This document shows positions 39,222 to 51,722 of a stretch of DNA of 64,000 bases, one piece after another. The notes beneath the pieces are model-generated. The model saw nothing but the letters and a program-made list of their open reading frames with translations. It was not told the origin of the DNA and searched no databases. Position 1 is the stretch's first letter; every line of letters begins with the position of its first letter. Origin of the DNA: Oxyruncus cristatus (lineage: Eukaryota > Chordata > Aves > Passeriformes > Cotingidae). Made by a program: the position numbers and the translations under genes. The stretch lies in contig VXAY01000769.1 in NCBI GenBank assembly GCA_013399855.1, positions 269,952-333,951 of the forward strand. Direction: 5' to 3'.

Positions 39222-39560
39222 GAATTCATAAAACCATAGATTTGTTGAATGATTTGGGTTGGAAGGGACTTTTATGGATCATTTAGTTTCAAGACCCCTG
39301 TATTTGACTACATAGGTTGCTCTTCCACTACATAACTTGCTTAAAGCCTTATCCAATCTGAACTTCAACATTTCTAGGGACTGGGCATCCACAGTTCCTC
39401 AGGGCAACCTGTTCCAATGCCTCACAACCCTCTGAGTAAGGAATTTATTCCTTATATCTAGTCTAAATCTATGGGACTGGGCCAAAGCTTCAGCCTTGTT
39501 TTGTTTGCTCCTCATGCTGAATCCATTAGTGTAGAAATGGTGTGGTACAACACATCATGA
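39222..39560 (-). mobile_element. CR1 LINE 3' UTR
   Basis: Minus-strand CR1 3' end. It starts with the reversed tail ('aaaaccatagatttg', about 39231) and 'gggttggaagggac' (39257). Then follow 'gggactgggcatcc' and 'cctgttccaatgcctcac' (39379-39426), and 'aaggaatttattccttat' (about 39438). On the minus strand this is the usual order: transcript end region, 'ggaacaggttgcc' block, then tail. It is moderately decayed. At higher coordinates it runs straight into CR1 ORF1 sequence rather than ORF2. Confidence 0.88.
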
Positions 39561-40225
39561 AGCAGATTGAGTGATCCCATTAGTGCTCATGTTTTGGCAC
39601 ATGCTATTGTTCATCACTGGCAAGCCTGGTGATTTCCCTTTCCCTTTTTCAAGCTAGTTTAAGTGTCTATCAATGAGCCCTGCTACCTCCTGCACTAGAA
39701 TTCTTTTTCCCCTCTGAGATAGGCACATCCTCATCAGGTGTCAGTAGACCAAGTGTTGAGTAGATCATTCTGTGGTCAAAACACCCAACATTTTTCCACT
39801 TACACCAAGCTCAGAGCCATGCATTGACTTGATGGATCTCCCTATTCCTATCAATATGATTCCTTGTTACTGGAAGGATTGAGGAAATCAGTACCTGTGC
39901 TCCTGATCCTTCAACCTATCATCCCAAGGCCCTGAAGTCTGTTTTGATTGCCCTTGGACTTCTCTTTGTCACTGCCAGCTTGAACAACCAATAACTGATA
40001 GTAATCAGGGGGCCTTACAAGACTGGAGAGTTTTCCAGTAATGTCCCTCGCCTGAGCCCCAGGAAGACAGCAGACTTTCCTTTATGTTGGATCTGGTGTG
40101 CATATCAGGCTCTCCCTTTCCATTATAAGGCAATCTCCTATTACAATTACCCTTCTTTTGCTCTTGACAGAGGAGGTCATGATGCAGGGTCCAAATGTTG
40201 CTGCTTTAGGAGGCCCTTCTGTCCC
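39561..40225 (-). mobile_element. CR1 ORF1 esterase remnant, joined to CR1 3' end
   Basis: Minus-strand remnant of the CR1 first open reading frame, which encodes an SGNH-type esterase domain in this LINE family. From 40165 downwards it reads RVIVIGDCLIM (block I, with GDS degraded to GDC), then KVCCLPGAQARDITGKLSSL (about 40090-40030) and RPPDYYQLLVVQAGSD (about 40020-39970, corresponding to the GSND-type block). An RLQGLG segment follows, with an AYLRGEK block near 39725 (HLSQRGKR in intact copies). The ORF1 end (about 39665) carries a KGKGNHQACQ-like spacer after it. Stops and a frameshift make it inactive. The normal neighbour, the roughly 2.5-kb ORF2, is absent. Confidence 0.7.
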
Positions 40226-43144
40226 AGAAGGACATTTGTTTTATTTCTGAAGCACAAACCACTGTCATGAGATGCCAGGGCATACCAGGCACTTATGAGC
40301 ATTTCATGTTTAAAAAGAGGCTTAAATTTGAAGGTCAATTTAACTGTTCAATGGAAATGTAGGTTATGAGGGGATATAAGCTTCTTCCAGCTTTGTAAGC
40401 AAAAATTAATTTAAATCAAAGTAATCTCATTGAGTCAAATGGACGTTATCAAGGCCAATTTTGACATCCAATTTCCTTATGCTCGACTTTAGAAAGGAAA
40501 AAACAGTCATGTTCTTTACTCCCCTTGGTAAAACTTACAACATAAAATGCTTATCTACTCTTACAGAATCAGATGTTTCTACAGCCTAGAGTTTAGAGTG
40601 CTTAGCTGGGAGAGGCAAGTCCTGAATTCTCACACTAGAAATTGTAAAGTTGTTCAGAGCACGTATACAGGCTCAAACCCTACACACGAGTTAGGAAAAT
40701 AAATGGTTTTGTTTGTGAACGATGCTGGTATGTAGTCTTGTTGGCATTGGACTGCTTGGTATTTTGGAGAGTTGAGAAATTTTGTATGCTCCCACTGGCT
40801 GTAAAGTCAGTGTTCATGGTAGTATTTTTAGATTCCTTGGGAATTTAGGTTTCCCCATGGATGTTGTACTTATTTGTGGGTCTAACTTTGCATTTAGATC
40901 TTGTTGTCTTATTTCTCAACTGAATCCTTCATCTTTATTTTCCATGTCATTAACCTTGTCACACAGTCATTCCAAACAAAAAATTAAACATTTAATAGTA
41001 ATTCCTGCAAACCTGTAATAACCAGACTTCTTAACAGAACTGTGACACAGTGCATCATCTTAATATCTCCTCTCATATTAAGTGGTATTTAGTCATGCAG
41101 AAATAAGTTTTAATTGGTAAGTTGGTGGTACAGGAGTTGTATCCTCCTACTCTGATATTTAGCACTTTTCCTGCAGGTTAATCAAGATGTTACAAAGGCT
41201 GATGGACATCATCATGACCTGTGAGTACCTGTTGGTAATGTTACTGAGGTGAGTAAGAACTCTGAGACAAAATAAAATTTAATGATTTCTGAATACTCAG
41301 CACAGTTTTTCAGATTTGCTGTACATTTTGGGGCAAAAGGAGGTTCAAATGACCTCCTTGGTCAACCTTCTGGAAGTGGAACTTACATGAACATAAGATT
41401 AACAAATGTAGTTTAGGGCATGCCTGGGCTAAATGAACCAAACAGAGTGAGCTCCCAGAAGGAGATAGCTGAGGCACGTCATCAGAGACACCTTTGTAAC
41501 TGCACAAGAAAAGATACTACTTCTCAAAACCATTCAAAAGGTTTTTCAGATATTGATGACTATGAAAAGCAATGCTACATCTTCATAAGGAGTTTGTTTT
41601 AACTGATGAAAGTTTTTTCTGCATAACTTAACTGAACAGAACTAGAGTATGTAGGTATTAGAAAATGTCTGTTAGCTTTCCTGTTGTAAAAAGAGACAAA
41701 TTAATGCATAATACTCTATTCATCTCCTTAAATTTAATAATCTATTAGGTTCTTCACACTTTTTCAGATAAGATCAAATAATTTATGGCAGTACCATGAA
41801 ATATGTTAAGACATCCCTGCATGTCACACATCCGTGCAGAGATAGCAGAGAAAAAAAGTAGTGTTTTACATAAACATAGATGCAATTCTCTAAGATACTT
41901 TCAGAAATGGTACTTAGAAAGTATAGGATTGAAGTTTAAGTTGAAATATAATTTTATTTCTTTTGACCTGTTCAAAACGTGCCATTTTACCCTCAATAAA
42001 ATTGCTCTAGGTCTTCAATTATTTCATCCAAACTTTACCAGAAAGAAAATGTTACTAAACACTGTACAAGGTAAGAGACCGAAGACAGACTTTACAGTTC
42101 CTCTTAGATAGGAACAAAAATGAAATCCCTATATACCCATGGTGATCTCTGCTTTACGCTGACTGCCAGTTCTCTTATGTGGATTAAGATACAGGCATAA
42201 TCTGTAAATCCTTAACTGGAAGTACTTTATATACTCTAGTATGAAAAATTATGAATATCCTAATTTCGTGCTGCATGTCATCCTGTATTTCCATTCCGGT
42301 CTACTTATGCCCGAATATCAACCTTGCTAGTAAACACGCTAGAGAAACAGAAAGTATTAATAATCTATTTGGTCAAAAATATCTGTTTGTTGCCATCGTT
42401 CCTCTGCTGTGTTACTTTATTGCTGAACAAAGATGACCTATTTTTTTTTTTGAGTGTTAGAGTGGCATGCCATCCTAACTTTGTACATAAAAGCACAAAG
42501 ATGAAAGCCCTACAAATATCTGAATAATATTATTTATTTACTCATATTTTACTAGACAGTAGAATTTAAAAAACCTCTCTTTAATCTAAGAGAAGATATA
42601 GGTATAAATAGTGTACTAACTATGAGATGTTTGCTCTTTTCAAATAGCAGAATCTTATTATTTTTGGGAGGGGCCCACATATTTTTCAGTTTTCAATTCA
42701 CCATTTTCTTTAGTGAGTCCCTCCTGAGGCTTGTAACCTCGCTGAAGTCTAGTGATTTAATCTAGTGATTTAATCTAGCTAAATCTAGTGATTTAATTCA
42801 AATGCATTTGAATTATCTCTAGTTTCTTGGCCAGATTCTAAATCTATTGCTTTTTGTCAACTTGGCATTGACTGAAGAGAGAAGCTTTAAATAATGATGG
42901 TGTCTTCATGTTAGGGCCACCTGATACCTAGTGTTCCTGAGAGCTGTTAAACAGCTGTTTTGTTCCCTTGGAAAATGCAGTAAAAGTAGATGCATCAAAA
43001 TATTTTGATAATATACACCTTTAGTACTTCTGGAACTCAAATTGCCATTTAGCTATGCAGTGTTTATATTATAATCATTAGTCAAAAGAGATAGACCAGC
43101 ACAAAATAAAAGTAAATAGAGAATCATGCCCTGTATCTTACTGA
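40226..43144. other. Non-coding stretch
   Basis: No gene or mobile element was recognised. It holds a 13-bp tandem triplet and a perfect 20-bp palindrome at 42748-42814. A weak splice-flanked 44-nt segment lies at 41177-41220. Confidence 0.55.
42748..42814. repeat. 13-bp tandem triplet abutting a perfect 20-bp palindrome
   Basis: The unit tctagtgatttaa occurs at 42748-42760, 42761-42773 and 42784-42796. The last copy overlaps the palindrome aattcaaatgcatttgaatt at 42795-42814, whose centre contains overlapping octamer-like ATGCAT/AAATGCAT words. Confidence 0.85.
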
Positions 43145-43655
43145 TTTCACAGAATCACAGAATACGCTGAGTTGGAAAGGACCCAGAAGGATCATTAAGT
43201 CCAACTCCTGCCCCTGCACAGGACCATCCCCAAGAGTCACACCATGTGCCTGAGAGTATCATCCAAACACTTCCTGAACACTGCCAGGCTTGGTGCTGTG
43301 ACCACTTCCCTGGGGAACCTGTTCCAGTGTCCAACCACCTTCTGGATGAAGAACCTTTTTTCTAATATCCAACCTAAACCTCCCCTGACACAACTTCAGG
43401 CCATTCCCTCAGGTCCTGTCTGTGGTCACCGGAGAGAAGAGATCAGTGCCTGCCCCACCTCTTCCCCTCACGAGGAAGTTGTAACTGCAATGAGGTCTCC
43501 GCTCAGTCTTCTCTTCTCCAGGCAGAACAGACTAAGTGATCTCATGTCAATGTCTTTCTTAAATTGTGATGACCAAAACTTGCACACAATACTCAAGGCT
43601 GAGGCCACAGCAGTGCAGAGTAGAGCAGGACAATCACCTCCATCAAACAGATGGT
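43145..43655 (-). mobile_element. CR1 LINE 3' end (well preserved)
   Basis: A minus-strand 5'-truncated CR1 of about 510 bp. It opens with the reversed tail 'cacagaatcacagaatacg' and 'gagttggaaaggacccag', continues through 'cttcctgaacactgccag' and 'cctggggaacctgttcc', and reaches 'cttctcttctccaggcag' (the FSLEKRR codons). It ends at about 43655 in 'ttgtgatgaccaaaacttg', which corresponds to the VQFWSSQFKKDI codons. Relatively low divergence makes it one of the younger copies. A minus-strand open frame at 43468-43695 (ALSIVCKFWSSQFKKDIDMR) is this ORF2 tail, not a host gene. Confidence 0.93.
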
Positions 43656-46600
43656 GATGCTTTGCCTGATGCATTATATAGAATATAGAATGCATTGTAA
43701 AGTTTTACTGAAAATAAAATAAACAGAGACACAGTAATATGGTTTTTGTATCCGCATTCCTTGTTAATTTATAATATAATATTGTAATTTGAAATATTTG
43801 GTGCAAAAAAAGTAGCATATGAAAATTATGAAAAAGCTTTCCCTGGCTTGTTCTTTGTTGGCACCTGAGCCATGCTATCCATTACAGCCTAAAAACTGAT
43901 CCTTTAGTCAAGCATAAACACACATAGACATATAGAAGCTTACTTTTGATAAGGATATATGGAGAAGATTATTTGAAAAATTTCCCCATGTGCTTGTAAC
44001 TTGCCTGTTAAGACTAGTAAAATACAATGGGGGAATACCTGGTGAAGAGAACAGAATTGTCCTGGATTTTAAAATTATTTTCCTGACATATCACTGCTCA
44101 AGATAAAAAGCATCTTTATTTTTTGTGGTTTTTTCTTTGCAGGTACTTATGTACACATGCCTGTATTGGTTCCTGGCATTCAACAGAAATGACCTTTAAT
44201 GTACAGCTCTGGTTACGGAAAACTAAATTCAGAGAGGAGCAAGTCCAGAAAGAATATCTCAGTAGGAGACTATTGTATAACTGCAGCAAAAAACCCTTAG
44301 TGATAGTAAATTTAATAAAAGTCCTACGAAAACTCTACTTCAGTGATAGGTCCCAAGATAAGGTGCTACAGTAACTTTACTTAACTCTGCACACATTAAA
44401 AACAAAAACTCTACTGAGTTACAAGAAATAAAACATTGATTTGTACACAATGAGATGAAGTTTAAGAGGGACAGTAAAACCTGAGCAATTACAAATGAAG
44501 TAATCAAATAATAAACTGAGAAAACTAAAGGCAAGGTATTCTTTGACTTCCAAGCAACTACAAGAACTTCTATACACAACAGAAAATATAAGTACTTCCA
44601 GATTATTAACACAGATGAAGATGGGTTTTTTTTCTGGTTTTGTGTGCTTTTTTTTTTTCCCCTTTTTTTTAATTCCTGCTGCTATGAATACTTCATGTTT
44701 CAAGGACTATTTCCTAAGAAATTATCTCCCTCATCAGTTGTCCCAGCAGAGTACAACAGTGACTCAGATTAATGGGCAGAATTACAGTAGCTGTGGGTTT
44801 CTTTTTTTTTTCCCCAAGAGGACAGAAAGCATTATTTCCTGCAAGTCGCAGAAACTTTGATGTTCTGGCTACACAGTGCTATTTTCTTAGTAGAAGAATT
44901 TGCTGACTAATCTACATGAACAAACTAAAGCACTGAACCCACTGTTTATATGGCTTTGAAACCTGAATTTGAAAGTGCAGAATTACAAAAAAAATTCTAC
45001 AAATCTCTTACTTTAATATAATAATTACATTTAGAGAGAGAAGGGATTATTAATCTCAGCAGAGATTAATATCTTCAAGCTACATGTGAATGTCCTGGTA
45101 CTCCCTGGAGGGGAGGAGAGTTATCCCAGATGAGTCATTTGTGTAAGGACAAAGAAGCACAGTAGCCCATCTCCCAGGATTCTTCTCTGCACCTGAGCGG
45201 CTACTAAGCACATTGTCAGCTTGCACTGTGACTGTCTGAGCCACTGGCATTCCAGTCTCTCACACTTGTGGATACCTTCTACTGGATAATTGGACAATAG
45301 TACCACTTTTATCTTATCTCAAGTTCATCACAGTCCAAATTAGTAGGTATATTTGGAGAGGAGATGGCTTCAGTGAGCAGTTGCTTCTTTGCATAGTTTA
45401 CTACCACAGACAGAAATCTTTCAGTGATTTTAATAAGGTTTAAGCCATAAACCATTTCAATCTCTCATAGGATATACCATTCAAGGCTAAGAGTTGGACT
45501 TGATGATCCTTGTGGGTCCCTTCCTACTTGGCAGATTTTGTGATTCTGTGAAACAAAGAGCCACAAAACCTCCCCACCAAAAAAATGCAACTGATCTGAA
45601 AGACCTAGAATAAGCCTTTATGCTGCAGAATAACATAAAATATTCCCGGTGATACTGTTTTTATAAGCTTACTAGGTATCTATGTATTTTTCCTCTTCTT
45701 AAAAATTTAAGGGACACAAAAATTTTAGGCTCTGAGTTCATCCTTGACCCTTTCCAAGTCTCAGTAATATCACTAGAAACCAGTGGAAATGCCTGTGTGC
45801 AAATGAAGGCGTGAGCTAATACTAAATAGTTACTAAAGAAGTAAAATAAGTTTATGTCATAATAACAAAACAACAATACTCATACTGATTTCAAATACAA
45901 ACTTTTGTAGAGCTAGAACGAAAGCTATAGGATGTCTGTGAAAAATCTCTCTGTCTGCACAGGATTATTCCACGAAAAATTTATCAGGTTTACTTAGGAA
46001 ACCTTGTCACTACTTTATTCTAGTGAAATTTTCTGCTTACTCACTCTGCTGTCAGTCTGTTGTTGACACTGATAAACATATTGTTTTCCAAGTGCTGCAT
46101 CATTCATTAATATCGACTCTTTTTCCAGTAGAAACTGTTTTATAGGTTTCAGTATTTTTATTGTTATTATTACTGCCAGATATAATGCAATCTTAAAAAG
46201 AAAATATAAATCCTTAATACAAGGCAGCTTAAATCAAGTGTTAGAAATTGTGAAATGCTTATTTCCACACTGCCTGGTGTTAAATTTTCAATGTTCACTT
46301 TTAAAACTATTCCCTTAGGATGTACTGAATTGCAAAATCCATGAACTTTTAAGTTGCTTGCAGTTTATTTCAGTAACTTTCTTAGTAGCACTTTCATATG
46401 TAACTTCATTGCTCTCCTTATATCCATTGTTTCCAAACCCCAGGAACAGCACAGCAAATGCCCAGATAGTTCACTGACTTTTGCAAGGTTTTTATGATCC
46501 CAGTCATGTCAGAAGAGTATTTTTTCCTCCTCTTACATCGTCACTTTTTTTTTTTTTTAAACCAACATCTTAAGCTTTAGATGTTACTTAGATTTTCAAC

Positions 46601-47044
46601 CACAAAGCAAAACTTCCTTCCCAAAAGCACAGTTGCACTGTGATTCATTTGCCACTGGGGAACACTTTCACTATAGTCAAAGCAAAAGTTATTTTGAATG
46701 TAAAAGCACACATTAAAAGAACCAAATTTTTTTTTTTTTTTGTCTCTTCACTCTTACTCTCTGCTTCGATGTAACTAGAATTATTAAAAAATTTTAAATT
46801 GAATTACAAAATATTCCCAAACATTTTTGTTTTTCCTAAAATGATGCTAGATTGTCATGTTTCAGGGAATTTTCTATTGAAGCCTTGGGGAAATTCAAAA
46901 AGCCGCTCTTGCTCAAAATGTCAAGCTCTGGAAAGCCATCCCCTACTAAACTTCTGAGTTGTCTAGAGAGTCCTGTTCCTAGTTACAGACTTTTGTGTTT
47001 GACACGTGCACTAAATGATTTTCCACCCTTGGTTACACCTATAC
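43656..47044. other. Non-coding stretch
   Basis: Apart from the short CR1 tail at 45491-45553, no gene or transposon was recognised. T-rich runs occur at 44626-44670 and 46544-46558. Open frames at 44123-44860 are short and carry no motif I know. Confidence 0.55.
45491..45553 (+). mobile_element. CR1 LINE tail fragment
   Basis: Only the last part of a plus-strand CR1: 'gagttggacttgatgatcct', then 'gggtcccttcctacttgg', then 'ttgtgattctgtg'. This is the terminal 3' UTR and tail. Extreme 5' truncation or decay upstream explains the short length. Confidence 0.7.
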
Positions 47045-47240
47045 TGACTCAGAATAGCATAGCATGACACAGCACAGTATAGACTAGGCTAGAGTAGACT
47101 AGAGTAGACTAGACCAGACCAAAAATTTTATTTGGGAAGCATCTACAATGATCATCTAATCCAACTGCCTGGCCACTTAGTATCACTGTCCTCCAATCCA
47201 GTGGTGTAGTCTGCTGTAACTGAGAAACACACACTAAACA
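47045..47240 (-). mobile_element. CR1-like 3' end with terminal pentamer repeat
   Basis: A minus-strand CR1-like 3' end. Its terminal microsatellite is the degenerate 5- to 10-bp array at 47052-47120 (units like agagtagact, agaccagacc). Reversed 3' UTR phrases follow: 'gggaagcatctacaatgatc' (47135) and 'ctaatccaactgcctggcca' (47156). Similarity fades after about 47240 ('ctaaacacttcctct'). Subfamilies with GAATA/GACCA-type tails are known from birds as far as I recall, but I cannot name this one. Confidence 0.5.
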
Positions 47241-50200
47241 CTTCCTCTATATTAATTTGAAGTCTTGCTTTTCTGTTCAAGCATAGGAGGTATGTCATTA
47301 AGCCATGAAAGAACTCTAGGCAAGATGCTCTACCAGATGTAGGGTAGAAAAAACCCTCTGTGTGTAGCTTAGCATAACACAAGAATGTCCTTTTGTCAAC
47401 GTACCGTCATGTCTCTATAAAAAAATGTCTTAGTGAGTTATTATAGGGGAAGCTTAGTCCAAATATCTATAATAACAGCAAATAATGTCATTTACTGTGC
47501 AACTAATGAGAACAAATAGGGCAAATGGAATAGTGGAGTAAGAGGAGATATGAAATACTAGTAAAAATATTTCAGGTAGTGTAAAATGGTTGAGTTACTG
47601 AGCAGCCAAAATAGGTTCTAACATCACAATTGAGGTGAGTCATTTTGGTTGGTTTTTGGATTGGGTTTTTTTCTGAAAGACAGTTAACAACCTGTTTTCT
47701 ACTTTATTACTTTGTATTGATATCAGTCTTGTTAGTTTGAATAAAAACATAAACCTGAGTTGACAAAATAGAATTACTAAATAACATCTTTCAGAAAGAG
47801 CGTTAGACTGTGTACATATTTCTGTCTCATTTTAATTTTCCTTGTGTTTCTTACATCCTTCCTAGTCACATTAAAATTTTACTATCAAAAGAGGCATTAA
47901 AGCACTTAGTTACAATCCCCACTTCTTCAGACAACTGGCATGAGTCATTCATGTAACTTCTCTCATAACCAGTCAGTATGTCTGCTGCTGAGCAATTAGG
48001 TTGTTCTCTCTGATCCATTCTCACTCACAACAGAGGAATCCCACTAGAATTCACTGAACATGCCCATTAAGCACAAGGCCTCTGATGTCAGCTGGTGAGT
48101 TGCTATCACATTAATGAGTTAAAACTCAGCTACATTCTCAGTAATAGCCAAAGGGCATGCAGTGCCAGCTGAAAGGTGGAGAAGTAAGTGATTGCACACA
48201 GGAGACATAAAGCTCAACTTTGTCATTGCCTAATTCTAGGACACTGGGATATCTTCCAAGGGCTAAAATGACTTTTTGAATTAATCCACATAATGGCCTC
48301 TCAGTTGTCTTTGCTTCTCCTTTGGCTGTGCTTACTAAGCTGCCCATTTTGTGAAAATGTTTGAGAAGTCTTTAACCTGTTGTGTCCTAGGAAAACTTTC
48401 ACGTACGAAGAAAACAGATATGATAGCCATATTCCTCTGTGAAGAGTAGGAGTCTTTGTGGATCTTACCAGAGAAATACGTGGAATCAAATAAACCACAT
48501 TGCTTTGAAAGCATTACTAGGTTAGCATTTTGATCCCTGCTACAATTCTTTTTCTTAAAGTAGAAACTTTCAAAACTACTAATGGACATATGCCTTAATT
48601 TAAATTGTATACTATATAACACAATTCCAAACATCAGAAACTCAAAATAAATAAAAAAAATAATAATAAAAAATATTTTCTTAGGTAACTAAGATACCTT
48701 TTTTTTTTTTTTCTGAGAAAATTTCTCAGAACAGTTCAGAATTTTGTGAGTTTTGTGAGTGTTTTAGGGGGAACATCTGTGAAGCAACTTATTTTCTCCT
48801 TTGCTCCTTCAACTGCTTTTGGGATCAGTGCATTTTTCTGATGTTAATGAGGCTCCACAGTCAAACAAGATATTGGAAGGCAGAGTATGCTAGAACTATG
48901 CTACTGTATTAAAAAAGGAAGCATTATTTAATATTTCCATCAAATAATAAAGAAAGCAAGCAAGCACATTTAATCATTCAATATATAACAGATAGAAAAA
49001 ATTTGGAAAAAGTAATGTTTCTTGTATTCGACTGTTGTATTAATTGTTGCAGTTTTTCTTGCTGACCAGTATGATCATAACTATTCTTTCTGGGTTTGAT
49101 ACTGGGGAAAAAAAGGGATTGTGAAGTCAAACACTTTCAGCATAAAATTGGGATAGAATGTGAAAATTGCACAACTTCTGAAAATCCCTAGCCACACACA
49201 GAGCAAAACGCAGTACCAGAATAATACTTACTCATGCAAGTAGAGGAGTTTGCAGCATCTGAACAAATAATGGTGTTACTGTCAGCTTTTACTGACAACA
49301 GAAACTAATTTCTCTATGTAGTTTCACACGTACAGACTTCATCATAAGAACTACATACATAGAAGAAGGGTACTGCTTAACATAACTGACCACAAGCTGT
49401 GTATAACAAGTGAATGCTTATCAACTGAAAACTAATAAATAGCTCCAGTCAAAAGCGCTACTCATAAAGTAGCAATTAAGCTCATCATAGGAATAATAAC
49501 CAAGTAGAAAACAAGCAAGACTTTTAATTAATCACTTGAATAAAGCTTAGCCTAAAGGTGGAGTTCTCAAAACACTGGCCAAATTCTCTTCCTGTTACAT
49601 GTAATAAAAATTTAACCCTGTCTTCAGTCAGTGTATAATTAGGTCATTATTACTTTTGAGAGATTCACCTCTAAATCCCTACCATTACTTTTACTAATAG
49701 ATTAGATATCATTGTATTTCAAAGAAGAAAAATATTTGATACATGATTTTAATTCTCTTTAGATTAAACTATAACATTCTGCACTGTATGACTCACAATA
49801 TAGACTATTTTTCTGTCAGATCTTCAGTATTTGCAGTACATCAAGTTGTGACTGATCAATCCAAATATCGAGGTATCTGAAGGATAAAACTGTCCAGAGG
49901 ATAGAAATGTTAAATATAGAGCTGTTAAATATGTGATGTTAAACTCAGGATCCACTGCCAGAATTTCTGTTTCATGATCAGTCTGGAAATGGAGCTCTGT
50001 GTTGCTGTCATTTGTTTTTGTTGCTGTTTACTGTTGCTGTCAGTGTCATCTCAGGAACAGCTTATTTATCATGCATTTTTTCAATACCAGGTTGTGAAAA
50101 TACTGAAGATTTTTTTGGAAAACTGTTACGTCTGTGAAATTCTACTAATCCTCTTCTCAGGGGGCAAATAATATCACTACAAAGACATTCCTGTTTCTTC

Positions 50201-51324
50201 ATATGATAAACATTACTCACCAACATAAGATATAATAAAGATATATTAATTATTTTTTTAGTAATAATCTCTGATAAAATCTTATATATAAGCACCCTCA
50301 AAGGAAAATGAACAGAGCACTTTTCAAAGAGCAATTTTTGGGTTTCTAATTAATATATACTCAGAAAGTTTCTTACAGCACAGCTGCTACTCTGACATGT
50401 AAAAAGTAACCAGAATTTACTGTATTTATCAGTTGTCCACTGAAATTTGTTACAAAAGACCTCTCCTAAAGACCATTAATATTATTTCTTGATCTGTGAA
50501 AAACTGCCTCTCTATTTGTCTACTTTCACAGCAAAACAACAATTAGCACTTAGAAACAGTACATATGAGGGATGGATTCTGTTTGAGACATGAAAAATAA
50601 GGCATTACTTAGATATTGGATATTTAGTCAAGATGAAGGATGTTATAAAAATGTAAGTTATTTGTTATCATCATTTATTTGAATTATTTTGTCCAATGAT
50701 TTGTGTATCATAAACCCCAATAGAAATTATCTGAAAAATTAGAAGCTATGAGCTGAGAACATATCTTCAAGAAATTCATCAAGAGAATAAAACCTGACAT
50801 AATACTAAAACATAGTGTTTACATAGCTATAGTATAAATAAATTGATTCATAATTAGTAAATAAACACCCTATCCCTGACTACTTTCCAAAACCCATGAA
50901 ATATAATCTGTTTGATTTTAGAGAGATTATAATGATGATGGATTAACTAATCAAGGTAATCTCCTTTAATAACTGTTAAGGTTCCAGTAAAACCTTTATA
51001 TTCTCCAAACGACTACCATCAGTAATTATAAATTCCATTCATTATGCTAAACTGAAAAAAATTCAATTCCTAAACTGAAAAAGGTGATACAATACTAAAA
51101 AGCTAAAAAGAATTTGCCCTTCTAAAACCTACCAATAGATACATAAATATTAAAAAATCACCACTGTTTTCATGATGTTTCCAAAGCTGACTCTTACTTT
51201 TCCAACTCCCCAAATCAACAAAATAACTCAGAAGCCCTAATTTTCTCAAGAGTTCCTAAGCCCTCAAGCTGTCTGCACTAAAATCTGATCCTTTTAGACT
51301 TCTGTGAAGGAATATCCACCTACA
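47241..51324. other. Non-coding stretch
   Basis: No gene or transposon was recognised. A/T-rich low-complexity runs lie at 48650-48675 and 48699-48712. Confidence 0.55.
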
Positions 51325-51722
51325 GAATTCAGGATTTATGAGGCTGTTCATCCTGGAGAAGGTTCTGGGGGGACGCTACATCAGACTTCCAGTACCTAAA
51401 GGTGGCTGACAATAAAGTTGTGAAGGGGCTTTTTACGAGGGTATGTAGTGATAGGACAAGGGGGAATGGTTTCAAACTGAAAGAGGGTTAGGTGTAGATG
51501 AGATATTAGAAGGAAATTCTTTACTGCAAAAGTGGTGAGATGCTGAAACTGGTTCCTCAGAGAAGCTGGGGATGGCCCATCCATAGACTGTTTAAGGCTG
51601 GGGTAGATGGGGCTTTGAGCAACATGGTCTAGTGGAAGGTGTCTCTGTCCATGGTAGGGGGTTTGAAACTAGATGATCATTAAGATCCCTTCCAATCTAA
51701 ACCATTCTATTATTATATGATA
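51325..51722 (+). mobile_element. CR1 LINE 3' end
   Basis: A plus-strand 5'-truncated CR1 of about 400 bp. It begins in the ORF2 tail ('aggctgttcatcctggagaa', the LFSLEK codons), then 'gtgataggacaaggggga' and 'ggaaattctttactgcaa'. Next come 'aggctggggtagatggggct' and 'agcaacatggtctagtggaa', and the tail 'agatcccttccaatctaaac'. It closes with attctattattatatga instead of a clean tail octamer. Confidence 0.92.

Noticed and set aside
41177..41220. 44-nt segment between acceptor ttttcctgcag and donor gtgagt (plus)
   Set aside because: Isolated, not divisible by three, and of a quality expected by chance.
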